The notes under the pieces were generated by a model. That model searched no databases, was not told where the DNA came from, and saw only the letters and a program-made list of their open reading frames with translations. Shown here in pieces: positions 45,735 to 55,369 of a stretch of DNA of 64,000 nucleotides. The DNA comes from Prochlorococcus sp. AG-402-M15 (GTDB lineage Bacteria > Cyanobacteriota > Cyanobacteriia > PCC-6307 > Cyanobiaceae). The position numbers were made by a program, and so were the translations under genes. Position 1 is the first letter of the stretch. Every line of letters begins with the position of its first letter. The stretch lies in the NCBI GenBank assembly GCA_003216615.1, contig QCIP01000003.1, positions 62,001 through 126,000 of the forward strand, in the 5' to 3' direction.

Positions 45735-47111
45735 TTAGATAATATTTTTTATCGCTTCTTTAAACTCACTTCTTTGTTTAACACCTTGCCATTGTTTTTT
45801 TAATAATTTTTCTTTAAAAAGTTGAACTGTTGGTGTGCCGTTAATACCAGCTTGTTTTGCAATATCTTGATCTTTATCAATATCTATTTCAACGCCAAGC
45901 ACTGCACCATCAAGTTCTTTGATTACCCTTTTTAACTGAGGTTTTAAAACATGACATGGGCCGCAGCTTGGGGAACTAAAAATTACTAAGATAGGTTTTT
46001 TACTCTCGTGATAAAGTTTCCTTAATGCATAACTGCCTTTTTGCCATTCAGAATTTGAATCGAAAGTATCTTCATTAACTTCTTCCTCATTAAAATCTGA
46101 TGAATTAAGTTTTTTTTCTGGTTCGGGTGTTTCTCGGACTATAGTTTTTGCTAAGTTTTTCTCGGCAAGCCATCTTTCGGTAGCTAATGCTGCCATGCAT
46201 CCAGTTCCTGCAGCGGTAACTCCTTGTCTCCACTCAGAATCAACAACATCACCTGCTGCAAAAATGCCTTCAATAGATGTTTCTGGCCTTCCTGATTTGC
46301 AAGCAATATATCCTTTATTATCTAAATCAATTTTGTTGCTTAAGAACTTCGTATTTGGTGTATGCCCTATCGCGTAAAAAAGACCCTTTATATTAATTTC
46401 CCCTTTACCTTGTTGAGAGTGAATAGTTTCTATTCTCTCAAGCCATTTAGAACCATCAGCTTTATCAACTTTTGTGTTCCAATGGATTTCTATCTTTGGA
46501 TTAGCTTTTACTCTATCAACCATTGCTGCGCTAGCCCTTAATTTTTCTGATCTAACAATCAAATGCACTTTGCTGCCATACTTTGTGAGGTATGCTGCTT
46601 CTTCACATGCAGAGTCGCCGCCTCCAATAACAGCTAATTCTTCATCTCTGAATTGTGGAGTTGCTCCATCACAAATTGCACAAGCACTTATTCCTTTACT
46701 CCAGAATTTATCTTCATTTATAACGCCTAATCTATTTGCACTTGCTCCAGTTGCAATAATAATTGAGTTAGCTTTTATAGTTCCTTCTAAAGTTTTTAAT
46801 TCAAAGGGATGTGAATCAGTATTTATTGAAACAACATCACTTTCGTATAAATTAGTACCCCATCTTTCCGCTTGAGCTTTCATTAGATCCATCAATTCAG
46901 GACCTAGTACTCCATCTGGGAAACCTGGAAAATTTTCAACAAATGTTGTAGTCATTAATTGCCCACCAGGAATTCCACCAGAATTAAATCCTGTTACGAG
47001 CAAAGGTTGAAGATTTGCTCTTGCTGCATATATTGCAGCTGTATAACCTGCAGGTCCAGAGCCTATAATTACAACATTTTCTACGTTTGAAGTCTTCTCT
47101 TTATTTTCCAT
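45735..47111 (-). CDS. NADPH-thioredoxin reductase with fused thioredoxin (NTRC)
   Basis: NTRC uses NADPH to reduce 2-Cys peroxiredoxins and other targets in photosynthetic cells. The 458-aa protein begins VVIIGSGPAGYTAAIYAARANL (FAD), has the CAIC active site in ISACAICDGATPQF followed by the NADPH site GGGDSACEEAAYL, and a C-terminal thioredoxin domain (about 350-458) with SSPSCGPCHVLKPQ, CGPC. A lower-complexity linker (SSDFNEEEVNEDTFDSNSE) joins the two. The fused form and the CAIC variant are typical of cyanobacterial and plastid NTRC. Confidence 0.96.
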   Translation of the reverse strand: MENKEKTSNVENVVIIGSGPAGYTAAIYAARANLQPLLVTGFNSGGIPGGQLMTTTFVENFPGFPDGVLGPELMDLMKAQAERWGTNLYESDVVSINTDSHPFELKTLEGTIKANSIIIATGASANRLGVINEDKFWSKGISACAICDGATPQFRDEELAVIGGGDSACEEAAYLTKYGSKVHLIVRSEKLRASAAMVDRVKANPKIEIHWNTKVDKADGSKWLERIETIHSQQGKGEINIKGLFYAIGHTPNTKFLSNKIDLDNKGYIACKSGRPETSIEGIFAAGDVVDSEWRQGVTAAGTGCMAALATERWLAEKNLAKTIVRETPEPEKKLNSSDFNEEEVNEDTFDSNSEWQKGSYALRKLYHESKKPILVIFSSPSCGPCHVLKPQLKRVIKELDGAVLGVEIDIDKDQDIAKQAGINGTPTVQLFKEKLLKKQWQGVKQRSEFKEAIKNII

Positions 47112-47191
47112 TTATTTGCTAATTTCACTACTAATAATAATAAACAAACCCAAATAGTGTAGGGCGGATTTCACTGGATAGACTTATTATT

Positions 47192-47416
47192 TTAATCGTT
47201 GACTTTTTGATCTAATAATTTTTTTAATTCATTTGGGAAATTCAAAACAGAATCTTTTAAATTTTCATTTTTTTCTCCAATATGTAATATCCACTCTCTA
47301 AATTCTTCTGCGATAGCATAACTGTCTTCATATTTTTCTAGAGTATCCATTGCAGAAATTCTGTTGGTAGCCCAACAGGTCGCAATGTCGATCCTTTTTC
47401 TAATGAAATTGTCCAT
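47192..47416 (-). CDS. Small hypothetical protein (74 aa)
   Basis: The all-helical 74-aa protein (MDNFIRKRIDIATCWATNRISAMDTLEKYEDSYAIAEEFREWILHIGEKNE) has one Cys and no membrane segment. It is 80 bp upstream of NTRC on the same strand. I do not recognise a family; it could be a small adaptor. Confidence 0.55.
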   Translation of the reverse strand: MDNFIRKRIDIATCWATNRISAMDTLEKYEDSYAIAEEFREWILHIGEKNENLKDSVLNFPNELKKLLDQKVND

Positions 47417-47570
47417 TGAAACTTAAAGGTTGTATATACATAAACACAAAAGAAGGTATATGTATTGTCTAATAAGTTACAACTTTGTACTTCCAAACAA
47501 TAATTTAATCTTTAATTTATATTTGACCCAATTTTTGAATAAATTATAAAGAAAATATAAAGAAATAGGG

Positions 47571-48149
47571 TCAAACTGCCTCGCTATGATTTGCAAGTAG
47601 CCTTTCAACTTCCTCAAAACCCTCTTTAGCTGAATTTATTGCAAGTTCCTCGCTAACTTTTTCTTCTGATATTAATTTTGCGGATATTTTCTTTAAAAGA
47701 GTTTCTTTTTTTTCTCTAAGTGAACTAACAATTTCTTCTTCAATGATAGATTTTATTGCTTTAGAAATTATTTTCTTGTCATTTGCTTCCTCAAATGTGC
47801 CCTGGACTAATTCCTGAATAAATAATCGATGCACCTCACTGCTCCTTAGAAAGCTTTCTGTGGCATTAATAATTCCTTCAACAAGAGCTTCATCAGGTTC
47901 AGAATCATTTTCTGCCAGCTTAAATTCCCAATCTAAATGTCTTCTTTGCCAACCTGCCGAGTGGAGACTAGGCATGACAGTCTGTGAATAAGTATCAACT
48001 GACATTTCATAAATTCTCTCTGCTAATTTCTCGCACCAGTCTTTACCATGCTTTTCTAGATTTTTCTGCATAGCTTGCCTTGGAACAGCATGACCACCAT
48101 GATGACTGTGACATACTCCATCAGGACATTCGATTGCTTTTATACTCAT
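47571..48149 (-). CDS. Conserved hypothetical with His/Cys-rich N-terminus
   Basis: The 192-aa protein begins MSIKAIECPDGVCHSHHGGHAVPRQ, a CxxxxC plus HxHHxxH cluster that could bind a metal, followed by an all-helical body with WCEKLAERIYEMSVDTYSQTVMPSLHSAGWQRRHLDWEFKLAEND. It has no signal peptide. Similar unnamed proteins occur in cyanobacteria to my memory. Metal binding is inference from the N-terminal residues only. Confidence 0.62.
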   Translation of the reverse strand: MSIKAIECPDGVCHSHHGGHAVPRQAMQKNLEKHGKDWCEKLAERIYEMSVDTYSQTVMPSLHSAGWQRRHLDWEFKLAENDSEPDEALVEGIINATESFLRSSEVHRLFIQELVQGTFEEANDKKIISKAIKSIIEEEIVSSLREKKETLLKKISAKLISEEKVSEELAINSAKEGFEEVERLLANHSEAV

Positions 48150-48276
48150 TGGATTATTAAGTGCCTATATATTTTTAATAGCTATTTTTTGTAGAAAAGA
48201 AAATATATTTTTAACAAAAATCCAAGACTTTTGACTTTCTTCAATTTATATTTAGTATGTTAAAAAAATAAATAAA

Positions 48277-49407
48277 TTGACAAAGATACTTATTCCTTCC
48301 GAAACAAGCTCTGGCGAAAGGAGAGTTTCAGCTACACCAGAAGCGGTAAAGAAATTAAAAAGCCTTGATTGTGATGTTTATATTGAAAGTTCAGCAGGAA
48401 AATTATCAGGATTCAGTGACTTATCATATGAAGAATCGGGCGGAAAAATAATAAGTAAATTAGATCAAAAAATTTGGAGTGAAGCTGACCTAATATTTTG
48501 CGTTCAAACTCCATCAGAGGATAATTTAATTAAATTAAAGAAAGGCGCTGTTCTTCTTGGTCTTCTTAACCCATATGGTAATAAGGAGCTTCTCAGGATC
48601 ATAAATAGTAATAAGATTTCAGCTTTATCACTAGAATTGCTTCCTAGGATTAGTAGAGCTCAATCTTCTGATGTTCTTTCTTCACAGGCTAATATCGCTG
48701 GATATAAAGCAGTTCTTTTAGCTGCAAGTGAGTTAGATAGATATTTCCCAATGCTTATGACTGCAGCAGGCACAGTTCAACCTGCCAAAGTAGTCGTCCT
48801 TGGTGGAGGCGTTGCAGGATTGCAGGCAGTTGCGACAGCAAAAAGACTTGGAGCAATAGTATTTGTATCTGATATTAGACCTGCTGTTAAAGAACAAGTA
48901 GAGTCCCTTGGAGCAAGATTTATAGAACTTCCTGAAGTGGACGAAAAACCAGGAGAAGATGGAGGTTATGCAAAAGCTGTAACACCCGAATTCCTTTCAA
49001 AACAGAAGGCTACTTTAACTAAATATCTATCTGAAGCTGATGTTGCTATATGTACTGCGCAAGTTCTAGGTAAAAAAGCTCCTGTTTTAATAGACTCTCC
49101 CATGATTGAAAAAATGAGATCTGGTGCAGTAGTTATTGATTTAGCAGTTTCTCAGGGAGGGAACTGCGAAGGAACAAAATCAAATGAAACTATTATCAAA
49201 GATGGAGTAAAACTTATAGGAGCTGGCGAATTACCCTCATCAGTTCCTTATGATGCAAGTTCACTTTATGCTAAGAACTTAACATCTTTGATTACACCAT
49301 TTATAAAAGATGGTGTAATTAAATTAGATAAAGAGGATGAACTCATTTCTGGATGTTTATTAAGCGATGAAGGAGTTGTTCTTCAAAATAAAGTTTTTGA
49401 AAATTGA
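48277..49407 (+). CDS. pntA: NAD(P) transhydrogenase subunit alpha, part 1
   Basis: The proton-translocating transhydrogenase exchanges reducing equivalents between NADH and NADPH. The 376-aa soluble subunit binds NAD(H): GGGVAGLQAVATAKRLGAIVFVSDIRPAVKEQVESLGARF, preceded by LLPRISRAQSSDVLSSQANIAGYKAV, both typical. It starts at TTG (TKILIPSETSSGERRVSATPEAVK). Two more pnt genes follow within 15 bp, so the operon is pntA1-pntA2-pntB, the split form found in cyanobacteria and some other bacteria. Confidence 0.96.
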   Translation: MTKILIPSETSSGERRVSATPEAVKKLKSLDCDVYIESSAGKLSGFSDLSYEESGGKIISKLDQKIWSEADLIFCVQTPSEDNLIKLKKGAVLLGLLNPYGNKELLRIINSNKISALSLELLPRISRAQSSDVLSSQANIAGYKAVLLAASELDRYFPMLMTAAGTVQPAKVVVLGGGVAGLQAVATAKRLGAIVFVSDIRPAVKEQVESLGARFIELPEVDEKPGEDGGYAKAVTPEFLSKQKATLTKYLSEADVAICTAQVLGKKAPVLIDSPMIEKMRSGAVVIDLAVSQGGNCEGTKSNETIIKDGVKLIGAGELPSSVPYDASSLYAKNLTSLITPFIKDGVIKLDKEDELISGCLLSDEGVVLQNKVFEN

Positions 49408-49419
49408 GGTTTTAAAATT

Positions 49420-49713
49420 ATGTCTTTTATAAGTCTTCTTTGGGTTCTTTTACTTGGTAGTTTATTAGGCCTCGAGTTAATTGGGAAAGTTCCACCTACT
49501 CTTCACACACCTCTAATGAGTGGAGCAAATGCAATTTCAGGAATAACAATGCTGGCAGCATTGACTTTAATTGTAAAAGCAGGAGAAAATCTGACACTTT
49601 TAATTATTGGTTCAGTTTCTCTTGGATTTGCTCTTTTCAACGTTGTAGGTGGTTTCTTTGTAACTGATCGAATGCTCGCGATGTTTAGCCGTAAACCATC
49701 AAATAAGAAGTAA
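49420..49713 (+). CDS. NAD(P) transhydrogenase subunit alpha, part 2
   Basis: This is the small membrane part of the split alpha subunit (97 aa, sometimes called pntA2 or pntAB). It has three to four hydrophobic segments: LLWVLLLGSLLGLELIGKVPPTLHTPLMSGANAISGITML contains the family motif VPPTLHTPLMSG-NAISG. It lies between the soluble alpha part and pntB with 12- and 8-bp gaps, so one transcript is likely. Confidence 0.93.
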   Translation: MSFISLLWVLLLGSLLGLELIGKVPPTLHTPLMSGANAISGITMLAALTLIVKAGENLTLLIIGSVSLGFALFNVVGGFFVTDRMLAMFSRKPSNKK

Positions 49714-49721
49714 TTTTCAAC

Positions 49722-51161
49722 ATGAATCTACCTGAAATCATTAATTTCGTTATTGACCTCCTAGCTGTACTTTTACTAGCTTTGGGAATAAAAGGATTGT
49801 CAAAAGTAAAATCAGCAAGGGATGCTAATAGATTAGCTGCATTTGCAATGTTGCTATCAGTATTAGGATTACTTTCTTATTATTTGGGTACATCTGGAAT
49901 TGCTATTCAGTCTTGGATTTGGATAATAATTGGATCAATCATAGGTAGTTGTTTCGGGGCAATACTTGCAAAAAAAGTACCTATGACCGCCATGCCTGAG
50001 ACAGTCGCATTGTTCAATGGTTGTGGAGGAATGTCATCACTTTTAGTGGCCTTGGGAGTAGCTATTTTCCCTATATCTAGTAGCTTAGAAAATCTTGATT
50101 TTTTTAAGTCACTGATTAACGATGTCTCTATATCTGTTTCTATATTTGTAGGTGCCATAACTTTCACAGGTTCAATTGTAGCAATGGCAAAGTTACAGGG
50201 TTGGTTGTCAACTCCAGGATGGACTCAGAGCAAAGTTAGACATTTTGTAAATATTGTTTTTGCAGTTGCTTCCTTGATAGCCTTTTTTGATTTGATAAAC
50301 GGCAATACAAGTTCAATTTGGCTTTTAGTTATAGTTTCCTCTTTATTGGGCATCGGAGTTACTTTGCCAATTGGTGGCGCCGATATGCCAGTTGTTATAT
50401 CTTTATTAAATAGCTATTCAGGGATTGCAGCAGCAGCAGCAGGTTTCGTTGTTGATAGTCAGCTTTTGATAGTGGCAGGCGCAATGGTTGGAGCGGCAGG
50501 TCTAATTCTTACTCAAGTAATGTGTAAGGGTATGAATAGATCATTGGTTTCAGTTCTTTTTGGAGGATCTTTATCTGCACAAAGTACAGCCTCTTCTGGT
50601 TCAGGAGAGTATACAAATATAACTTCTTGCAGTGTTGAAGAATGTGCATTGACTTTAGAGGCGGCTAATAAGGTAATAATTGTTCCTGGTTATGGTCTAG
50701 CAGTAGCTCAAGCCCAACATACTTTAAGGGAAGTGACAAAAAAACTAGAGCAAAATGGTATTGAAGTTGTTTATGCAATACATCCTGTAGCAGGGAGGAT
50801 GCCTGGGCATATGAATGTACTTTTAGCAGAAGCAGATGTTCCTTACGAACAACTTAAAGAGATGGACCTTGTAAATCCTGATTTTCCAGCAACGGATGTT
50901 GTTTTAGTTTTAGGAGCAAATGATGTGGTTAATCCTCAAGCTAAAAATGATACCTCTTCTCCTTTATATGGCATGCCAGTTCTTGATGTGCAGGAAGCAA
51001 GAACGGTATTTGTAATTAAACGAGGTATGAGTGCTGGTTATTCTGGAATAAAAAATGATTTATTTGATATGCCAAATACCTCTATGGTCTTTGGTGATGC
51101 AAAAAAGGTATTGAATGATTTGATTGGAGAATTAAAGGATCTTGGAGTTGGGGAGAAATAA
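49722..51161 (+). CDS. pntB: NAD(P) transhydrogenase subunit beta
   Basis: The 479-aa subunit has nine or so N-terminal helices forming the proton channel and a C-terminal NADP-binding domain (about 300-479) with VIIVPGYGLAVAQAQHTLREV and IHPVAGRMPGHMNVLLAEADVPYEQL. Both domains match PntB. It completes the pnt operon. The downstream alpha/beta hydrolase gene starts within its 3' end (about 20-bp overlap). Confidence 0.97.
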   Translation: MNLPEIINFVIDLLAVLLLALGIKGLSKVKSARDANRLAAFAMLLSVLGLLSYYLGTSGIAIQSWIWIIIGSIIGSCFGAILAKKVPMTAMPETVALFNGCGGMSSLLVALGVAIFPISSSLENLDFFKSLINDVSISVSIFVGAITFTGSIVAMAKLQGWLSTPGWTQSKVRHFVNIVFAVASLIAFFDLINGNTSSIWLLVIVSSLLGIGVTLPIGGADMPVVISLLNSYSGIAAAAAGFVVDSQLLIVAGAMVGAAGLILTQVMCKGMNRSLVSVLFGGSLSAQSTASSGSGEYTNITSCSVEECALTLEAANKVIIVPGYGLAVAQAQHTLREVTKKLEQNGIEVVYAIHPVAGRMPGHMNVLLAEADVPYEQLKEMDLVNPDFPATDVVLVLGANDVVNPQAKNDTSSPLYGMPVLDVQEARTVFVIKRGMSAGYSGIKNDLFDMPNTSMVFGDAKKVLNDLIGELKDLGVGEK

Positions 51162-52230
51162 TAGTATATCTTCTTGTTTTTCAGATTACTTAAAAAATAA
51201 GCCATTTCGAGAAGTCTTACCTTGGATAGGTGGCGACTTACAAACTTTGAGAGATACTTTTGTTATTGATTTTGGTAAATCAAAAAAAAATAAAAAAATA
51301 TTCTTTCCGATTAATAAAATTCTTTCTGAAAAATTTGAACATGATTATCTTCTGGGATTTTTAGAATTACCTGAAAAATTGAGCTCCCTTAATGGTTTTG
51401 TTATCGTTACACATGGGTTAGGGGGCTCAACTAAAAGGTTTGGTTTAAGAAGAATCTCCAGGAAATTAGCAAACAATGGTTTAGGAGTTCTTAAATTAAA
51501 TCTAAGAGGATCTGGGTCTGCAAGATATTTGGCTAAAGGAAATTATTGTGCTAGATGCTCCAGTGATGTTATTTCAGCAATTAAATATTTTAAAAAATTA
51601 ATTAATTTAGAGTTCAAAGATCTTTTGAAAAGGAATAATAATCTTCCAATTTACGGAGTTGGATTATCTTTAGGTGGAACAATCCTTTTAAATGCTTGCT
51701 TAGATTACGATGAAAAAAATGGAGAAAAACTTTTAGATGGCCTAGCCTGCGTGAGTAGCCCTTTAGATTTATCATCATGCAGTTTCTGTATCGAAAAACC
51801 CAGAAATTATATTTACCAAAAATGGTTACTTCACCGTCTAAAAAATCAGTTATGGGAGGGATTTAATGATGAAGGTGAAATTCTTAATAACAAGAAATTA
51901 AGAAAAAAAATTAGAAATCTAAAAAGTATAAGGGAATTTGATCAAAAATTTACAGCTCCTAGTTGGGGATTTAATTCTTTAGAAGACTATTATGTTAAAG
52001 CCTCTCCAATATTTAGAATCCAGAAATCAATAAAAAAATTACCACCAATGCTTTTTATTCATGCCAAGGATGATCCTTGGGTTCCATATAAGACTACTTT
52101 GAATTTAAGAAAAGAATCTATTGATAAATTTACTTTTTTAATAACTAAAAAAGGAGGGCATAATGGTTTTCACTCTATTAATGGCTGCTGGTCAGACGAA
52201 GTTGTAAAGAATTGGTTTATCAGTATCTAG
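51142..52230 (+). CDS. Alpha/beta hydrolase, YheT-like
   Basis: The 362-aa protein matches the YheT/EMB8 esterase-like group: an N-terminal FREVLPWIGGDLQTLRDTFV, the lid and oxyanion GLGGSTKRFGLRRISRKLANNGLGVLKLNLRGSGSA, the nucleophile elbow GVGLSLGGT, an acid in LFIHAKDDPWVP and a His in KKGGHNGFHS. The start is TTG within pntB, where ATG is absent. Substrate unknown; the family includes short-chain esterases. It is convergent with the [2Fe-2S] gene, overlapping by 11 bp. Confidence 0.85.
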   Translation: MELGRNNSISSCFSDYLKNKPFREVLPWIGGDLQTLRDTFVIDFGKSKKNKKIFFPINKILSEKFEHDYLLGFLELPEKLSSLNGFVIVTHGLGGSTKRFGLRRISRKLANNGLGVLKLNLRGSGSARYLAKGNYCARCSSDVISAIKYFKKLINLEFKDLLKRNNNLPIYGVGLSLGGTILLNACLDYDEKNGEKLLDGLACVSSPLDLSSCSFCIEKPRNYIYQKWLLHRLKNQLWEGFNDEGEILNNKKLRKKIRNLKSIREFDQKFTAPSWGFNSLEDYYVKASPIFRIQKSIKKLPPMLFIHAKDDPWVPYKTTLNLRKESIDKFTFLITKKGGHNGFHSINGCWSDEVVKNWFISI

Positions 52231-52561
52231 GACTATTAAAAAATGGTGTTTTTTTAAAAATCCATTTTTCTATCGGCTTACCATTAATAATATGTGAGGT
52301 AAAAATTTCTGAAATTTTTTCTGGAGAAACTTTTTCGTACCAAATACCATCAGGCCAAACAAGAAGAATTGGGCCGTTCTTACATACCCTTAAACAGTCA
52401 GCTTTTGATCTTAAAATATATACGTTTTTTGTGGAGGGATTATTCTCAAATCTTTTTAAAGTCTTTTTCAAACATTCCCATGTTTTTTGCCCTTCATTGC
52501 CTTTAAAGCATTTCTGTTTAGTGGGTGTTGCGCATAGTAGAAGGTGCTTTTTAATATTCAC
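52220..52561 (-). CDS. Thioredoxin-fold [2Fe-2S] ferredoxin
   Basis: The 113-aa protein has the two cysteine pairs of the thioredoxin-like ferredoxin family: C10 and C18 in LLLCATPTKQKCF, and C56 and C60 in ADCLRVCKNGPILLVWPDGIWYEKV. The PILLVWPDGIWY- stretch is highly typical. Such proteins bind one [2Fe-2S] cluster and carry electrons; partner unknown. It is 2 bp downstream of dxr on the same strand, which hints at a link to the MEP pathway, whose last enzymes need reduced ferredoxin or flavodoxin; this is inference. Confidence 0.88.
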   Translation of the reverse strand: MNIKKHLLLCATPTKQKCFKGNEGQKTWECLKKTLKRFENNPSTKNVYILRSKADCLRVCKNGPILLVWPDGIWYEKVSPEKISEIFTSHIINGKPIEKWIFKKTPFFNSPRY

Positions 52562-52563
52562 TT

Positions 52564-53793
52564 TTATCTAATACTTACGTATTTTTTCCCTTTTTTAATT
52601 TCTTGCTTAACAAAAAGTCTGGCCCAATTATCCACTTCAAGAATATCCTCCAATGCAGGACTCAAATTCAAATTTTCCATATGTGATTCACAAGCTTTAC
52701 TTATAAATATTGGAATTTCTTGAAAAGAAATTTTTTCTTTAAGGAATTGTTCAACAGCCATTTCATTGGCTGCGTTTAAGACTGCAGGCATAGTTCCAGA
52801 AGATTTTCCTGCGGCATATGCTAATCCCATGCATGGATATTTAAACTTGTCTGGCTCTTTAAAGGTTAATTGTCCAATTTCACTTAGGTTTAATCTTTTC
52901 CAATTTGTTTTAAATCTTTCAGGCCAACTCATCGCATACAAAATAGGTAGCTTCATATCTGGCCAACCTAATTGAGCTAATACTGAAGAATCTTCCATCT
53001 CAATCATTGAATGAATAATACTTTGAGGATGGATAACTATTTCAATATTTTCGTAGGACGTCCCAAATAAATAATGAGCTTCTATAACTTCTAATCCTTT
53101 ATTCATAAGAGTTGCAGAATCTACAGTTATTTTTTTCCCCATATCCCAATTAGGATGTGAAGTAGCATCTTCTACTGTGACATGCTTTAAATCCTCAACG
53201 GCCCAATCTCTGAAAGCACCACCAGAAGCTGTTAAATGTATGGCTTTTAAACCCTTAGGCATCTCTCCTGTTGAAAAATCTGCATTTTCATAATTAGGTA
53301 ATCCTTGTAAACATTGAAAGATAGCAGAGTGTTCTGAATCAGCAGGTAAAAGCCTACTATTATTTTTCTTTAATGCAGGAATAACAATTGGCCCTGCCGC
53401 AATTAAGGTTTCTTTATTAGCAAGTGCAATATTTTTCCCCGCATTAATTGCTGACATCGTTGGAATTAAGCCTGCACAGCCAACTATCCCTGTTACCACA
53501 GTATCAGCCTTATCCCAAGCTGCAACTGCGTTAATCCCTTCCTTCCCACCCAAAATCAAGGGAGCACTATCCAAATTTAAGTTATTAATATTATCTTTTA
53601 AATCTTCTATGAGATTTTCATCCTCAATTGCAACAACTTCTGGTTTATGTGTTTTAACTTGTTCAGTTAATAAATTAATATTTCTTCCAGCAGAGAGAGC
53701 TACGGCTTTAAATTGTTCTGGAAGCTCACTAGCTATTTCGAGAGTTTGAGTCCCTATTGAACCAGTAGAACCGAGCAAAGTAATGTATTTCAA
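52564..53793 (-). CDS. dxr: 1-Deoxy-D-xylulose 5-phosphate reductoisomerase
   Basis: DXR makes 2-C-methylerythritol 4-phosphate using NADPH, the first committed step of the MEP isoprenoid pathway that feeds chlorophyll phytol, carotenoids and quinones. The 409-aa protein begins [23 protein letters not shown] (NADPH loop), with [28 protein letters not shown] and [11 protein letters not shown] in the middle (metal and substrate), and [15 protein letters not shown]. All are DXR signatures. cysS lies upstream, with 82 bp between them. Confidence 0.98.
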   Translation of the reverse strand: MKYITLLGSTGSIGTQTLEIASELPEQFKAVALSAGRNINLLTEQVKTHKPEVVAIEDENLIEDLKDNINNLNLDSAPLILGGKEGINAVAAWDKADTVVTGIVGCAGLIPTMSAINAGKNIALANKETLIAAGPIVIPALKKNNSRLLPADSEHSAIFQCLQGLPNYENADFSTGEMPKGLKAIHLTASGGAFRDWAVEDLKHVTVEDATSHPNWDMGKKITVDSATLMNKGLEVIEAHYLFGTSYENIEIVIHPQSIIHSMIEMEDSSVLAQLGWPDMKLPILYAMSWPERFKTNWKRLNLSEIGQLTFKEPDKFKYPCMGLAYAAGKSSGTMPAVLNAANEMAVEQFLKEKISFQEIPIFISKACESHMENLNLSPALEDILEVDNWARLFVKQEIKKGKKYVSIR

Positions 53794-53875
53794 TTTTCTC
53801 TGATATTTCTAATATCTTCCCATTTAAAGGTGTATTTAAAAAACAAAAATTTCAAATTGGTTTTTTTCTTAAAAT

Positions 53876-55345
53876 TTAGACTCTAATCCATGTTGTTATT
53901 TCCTTTGATTGATCAATAAGTTCAATACCTTTTTCTTTTAACAAATTCCTAATTTCATCTGCTTTTGCATAATTCTTTCCTTTTTTTGCTTTCAATCTTT
54001 CATTAATAAGTAATGATATTTCTTCTTCTCTTATTTTGTTATCTTTTACTGAATCCTCTTTTTTAAGACCAAGTACCTCAGTCAACTTTTCAAGAGTTTT
54101 AAAATTCTCAAGTAGAAAAAATTTTTTATTTAGATCTATTTCAAAACCTTCAACCCTTTGAAACTGGTTTAAAAAGTTTTTTAATGGTTTCGCTAAATCA
54201 TAAATAATTGCTATAGCACCTGCCGTATTAAGGTCATTACCCAGAGCATCAGAAAATTTAAGCTTTTTTTGAGATAATTCAAAACTTATTTTCTCTTTAT
54301 ATTCTTCTTCGATAGATTCATTTTTATCAATAGATCTAAAAGTACCTTTTGTGAGGTCCATGAAAGAGAGGGCTATATTAATGTTTTTCCATGCTTCTGA
54401 AGCACTCCTTAAAGCTTCTTCAGTAAAATCAAGTGGTTTTCTATAATTCACAGTCATAACAAAATATCGCAAAGTCATAGGGCTTATGCCTGACTTTATT
54501 AGCTCTCTGATAGTTTTGAAATTTTTCAGGGATTTACTCATCTTCTGTCCATTTACATTTACCATCCCATTGTGTAACCAATAATTTGCTAGCTTTTTGC
54601 CATTGGCTGCTTCTGATTGGGCGATTTCATTTTCATGATGTGGAAAAATTAAATCAGAACCACCTAAATGGATATCAATAGTATCTCCTAATTCATCTTT
54701 AACCATCGCCGAACATTCAATATGCCATCCTGGCCTACCTTTACCCCATGGCGAATCAAAATATGGTTCATCATCTTTGGCTTTTTTCCATAGTGCAAAA
54801 TCTTGAGGATTAAGTTTTTTATTATTTTCCTCATTATCCATTCTTCCTTGCTGATTTATATTTTGATCTTCAATATTTTGATTACTTAGCTTTCCATAAT
54901 TTTCATTTTTAGAAACAGAATAATATACATCTCCATCATTAGAGTATGCATAACCTTTATCCTCAAGGATTGTTATGAACGAGCAGATATTGCATATATG
55001 ATTCGTTGCTCTTGGCATACTATCCGGACGCATTATCCCTAAAGAATCCATATCTTTATGAAATTCAATAATATTCTTTTCAGATACTTCATTCATTGAA
55101 CTTCTTTCTTCTTTCGCCCTTTTTAAGATCTTGTCATCAATATCTGTAAAATTTTGAACATACTTTACTTTGAAATCACTGTAAATTAAAAATCTTCTCA
55201 AGATATCCCAAGCTATATAACTTCTGGCATGACCAAGATGACATAAATCATAAACAGTTACTCCACAACAATAAATTTTTACTACATCATCTATAGGCTT
55301 AAAAACCTCAACTCTTTTGCTTAAAGTATTAAAAAGTTTGATCAT
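53876..55345 (-). CDS. cysS: Cysteinyl-tRNA synthetase
   Basis: This class I synthetase (489 aa) has the HIGH-like motif in YDLCHLGHARSYIAWDILRRF, zinc ligands in CCGVTVYD and GWHIECS, with HHENEIAQSEA, and the KMSKS motif in GQKMSKSLKNF. The C-terminal helical domain is of usual length. It is 24 bp downstream of polA on the same strand. Function in charging tRNA-Cys is secure. Confidence 0.98.
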   Translation of the reverse strand: MIKLFNTLSKRVEVFKPIDDVVKIYCCGVTVYDLCHLGHARSYIAWDILRRFLIYSDFKVKYVQNFTDIDDKILKRAKEERSSMNEVSEKNIIEFHKDMDSLGIMRPDSMPRATNHICNICSFITILEDKGYAYSNDGDVYYSVSKNENYGKLSNQNIEDQNINQQGRMDNEENNKKLNPQDFALWKKAKDDEPYFDSPWGKGRPGWHIECSAMVKDELGDTIDIHLGGSDLIFPHHENEIAQSEAANGKKLANYWLHNGMVNVNGQKMSKSLKNFKTIRELIKSGISPMTLRYFVMTVNYRKPLDFTEEALRSASEAWKNINIALSFMDLTKGTFRSIDKNESIEEEYKEKISFELSQKKLKFSDALGNDLNTAGAIAIIYDLAKPLKNFLNQFQRVEGFEIDLNKKFFLLENFKTLEKLTEVLGLKKEDSVKDNKIREEEISLLINERLKAKKGKNYAKADEIRNLLKEKGIELIDQSKEITTWIRV

Positions 55346-55369
55346 CTTACAAAAAGTATTTCATAAGGT

